This document shows positions 11,186 to 12,473 of a DNA stretch of 12,473 nt, piece by piece. The stretch is from Lachnospiraceae bacterium (GTDB lineage Bacteria > Bacillota > Clostridia > Lachnospirales > Lachnospiraceae): contig JAJQCL010000111.1 of assembly GCA_021202715.1 (NCBI GenBank), forward strand, positions 300 through 12,772. Reading direction: 5' to 3'. The number at the start of each line of letters is the position of its first letter. The stretch's first letter is position 1. Both the position numbers and the translations under genes were made by a program. The notes under the pieces were generated by a model. That model saw nothing but the letters and a program-made list of their open reading frames with translations, had not been told where the DNA came from and did no database searches.

Positions 11186-12473
11186 CTAGCGGGAAAGCAG
11201 GTTTTCTCCCACTTTTACAACGTCTCCGGCCCCCATAGTTATCAACATTTCCCCGTTGAACAAATTTTTTTTCACGTACTCCTCGATCTCCCCGAATGTG
11301 GCAAAATAGTGGACGGATTTCCCCCGGGCCGCAATGCGCTCTGCCAGATTCCGGGAACTGATTCCCAGATCATCCGTCTCGCGGGCCGGATAGATCTCCG
11401 CCAGCACGATCTCATCTGCCAGGGAAAGCGCGTCGGCAAATTCCTCCATCAGTGCCTTCGTTCGGGTGTAGGTGTGGGGCTGGAAAATACAGACCACCTT
11501 CTCCCGACCGCATTTCTTCGCGGTCTCAAGGGTAGCGCGGATCTCATCGGGATGATGCGCATAATCGTCGATCACCACCACATCCCCCGGCAGAGTCCCC
11601 TTGCGCTCAAAGCGGCGGTGCGTCCCGGCAAAATGCTCCAGTCCCTGACGGATTACGGCATAGGAGAGCCCCAGCTCTCTGGCCACGGCGATGGCCGCCA
11701 GCGAGTTCCAGGCATTGTGCTCTCCAGGCACCCCCAGGAAGACGTCTCCGACCGGCTCTCCGTTCTCATAGAGCGTGTAGGAGGGGCGTCCCAGGGAGTC
11801 AAAGCGCAGATTATCCATGCGGAAATCATCCTCCGGCCGGATTCCCACCGTCTGCACCCGGCAGGGAAGCCCCCGGGTCAGTTCTTCATAGTCAGGGATA
11901 TTGCTGCTGAGAATCAGCAGACCGTTCTCCGGCAGCTTTTCGGCAAAGAGCCGGAAGGAATGCCGGATGTCATCCAGATCTTTAAAGAAATCCAGGTGAT
12001 CCGCGCAGACATTGAGGATCACGCTCACCGTCGGATAGAATGACAGAAAACTGTTCGTATATTCGCAGGCCTCCGTCACGAAGCAGTCCGAACGGCCGAC
12101 GCGGATATTGCCGCCGATGCTGTCCAGCATCCCTCCCACGGAGATCGTGGGGTCGGCGTCCGCAGCCAGCAGGATCTCCGTCACCATGGAGGTGGTCGTG
12201 GTCTTGCCATGGGTTCCGGCGATGGCTACCGCGGTTCGGTAGTTCTTCATCATCTGTCCCAGCAGCTCTGCCCGGGTCAGAGTGGGAATCCCCAGCGCGA
12301 TCGCCTGCGCCAGTTCCGGATTGTCCGGATGGATCGCCGCTGTATAGACGACCGCCTGCATCCCCTCTTCGATGTTCTCCGCTCGTTGTCCGAGGGCGAT
12401 CCCCGCCCCCGCCCCGGGCAGCTTATCTGTCAGCGGCGAGGCCGCCATGTCGGAGCCGGGGGACCGGGACCCG
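11186..12473 (-). CDS. murC: UDP-N-acetylmuramate-L-alanine ligase, 5'-partial
   Basis: Adds L-Ala to UDP-MurNAc with ATP, the first peptide step of peptidoglycan synthesis; cytoplasmic. The frame is open to the right window edge. The visible start reads GSD followed by xxSPLTDKL, matching the end of the N-terminal UDP-binding fold, so roughly 25-35 residues including the GIGGxGM motif lie outside; the Met at 12448 is internal. From that Met, the P-loop GTHGKTTTT is at 78-86. Further family marks are EACEYTNSF, ADHLDFFKD, HNAWNSLAA, GTHRRFERKG, DYAHHPDEI and FQPHTYTRTK, together covering the central ATPase and C-terminal domains. The stop TAG at 11188-11186 is immediately followed by a perfect DnaA-box sequence and then a strong terminator. 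MurC rather than MurD/E/F is clear from HTYTRTK and GTHRRFE. Confidence 0.95.
   Translation of the reverse strand, partial: GSRSPGSDMAASPLTDKLPGAGAGIALGQRAENIEEGMQAVVYTAAIHPDNPELAQAIALGIPTLTRAELLGQMMKNYRTAVAIAGTHGKTTTTSMVTEILLAADADPTISVGGMLDSIGGNIRVGRSDCFVTEACEYTNSFLSFYPTVSVILNVCADHLDFFKDLDDIRHSFRLFAEKLPENGLLILSSNIPDYEELTRGLPCRVQTVGIRPEDDFRMDNLRFDSLGRPSYTLYENGEPVGDVFLGVPGEHNAWNSLAAIAVARELGLSYAVIRQGLEHFAGTHRRFERKGTLPGDVVVIDDYAHHPDEIRATLETAKKCGREKVVCIFQPHTYTRTKALMEEFADALSLADEIVLAEIYPARETDDLGISSRNLAERIAARGKSVHYFATFGEIEEYVKKNLFNGEMLITMGAGDVVKVGENLLSR

Overview
The window looks like chromosomal DNA of a GC-rich member of the Clostridia, probably Lachnospiraceae. The arguments are the gene set (DnaD-type primosome protein, DnaC/DnaI-type loader, long-form PRPP synthetase and a clostridial-looking MurC), strong AGGAGG ribosome binding sites, TTGACA/TATACT promoters and compact stem plus T-run terminators. 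Genus cannot be named from the sequence. No tRNA, rRNA, CRISPR array, transposase or phage gene was seen.

Layout. (1) 1-2255, + strand: a Zn/Cd/Pb-type P1B ATPase whose N-terminus runs off the left edge and carries a His/Cys-rich tail built from DGHE repeats. It converges on the next block at a shared, apparently bidirectional terminator (2301-2353). (2) 4201-2419, - strand: a small operon with a consensus promoter (4165-4193) carrying two palindromic operator-like repeats. It encodes a 33-aa mini-ORF, a DUF2442-like/helix-turn-helix protein and a single-pass membrane protein with an outward soluble domain. (3) 4202-4560: about 350 bases without a convincing gene. It holds a 15-bp direct repeat, hairpins and an orphan bidirectional terminator, and may be a small RNA or tiny-ORF locus. 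(4) 4573-7641, + strand: an OmpR-type response regulator, its sensor kinase (GTGA overlap) and a membrane-anchored tandem-PepSY protein, closed by a terminator. A similar direct repeat lies before the regulator promoter and in the gap before the PepSY gene. (5) 12473-7715, - strand: murC (5'-truncated by the right edge) with a strong terminator, then dnaD, dnaC/dnaI and prs, tightly spaced (3-nt gap, 8-nt overlap) under their own promoter. The murC-dnaD gap carries two triads of DnaA-box-like 9-mers.

Functionally, blocks 1 and 4 suggest envelope and metal or cation stress handling, and block 5 is housekeeping (cell wall, replication restart and initiation, nucleotide precursor supply). Block 2 is a probably autoregulated accessory operon of unknown role. 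The most original signals are regulatory: the DnaA-box-like cluster at dnaD, the repeat shared by the two ends of the two-component operon, the operator pair of the HTH operon, and the unexplained 4349-4556 locus.
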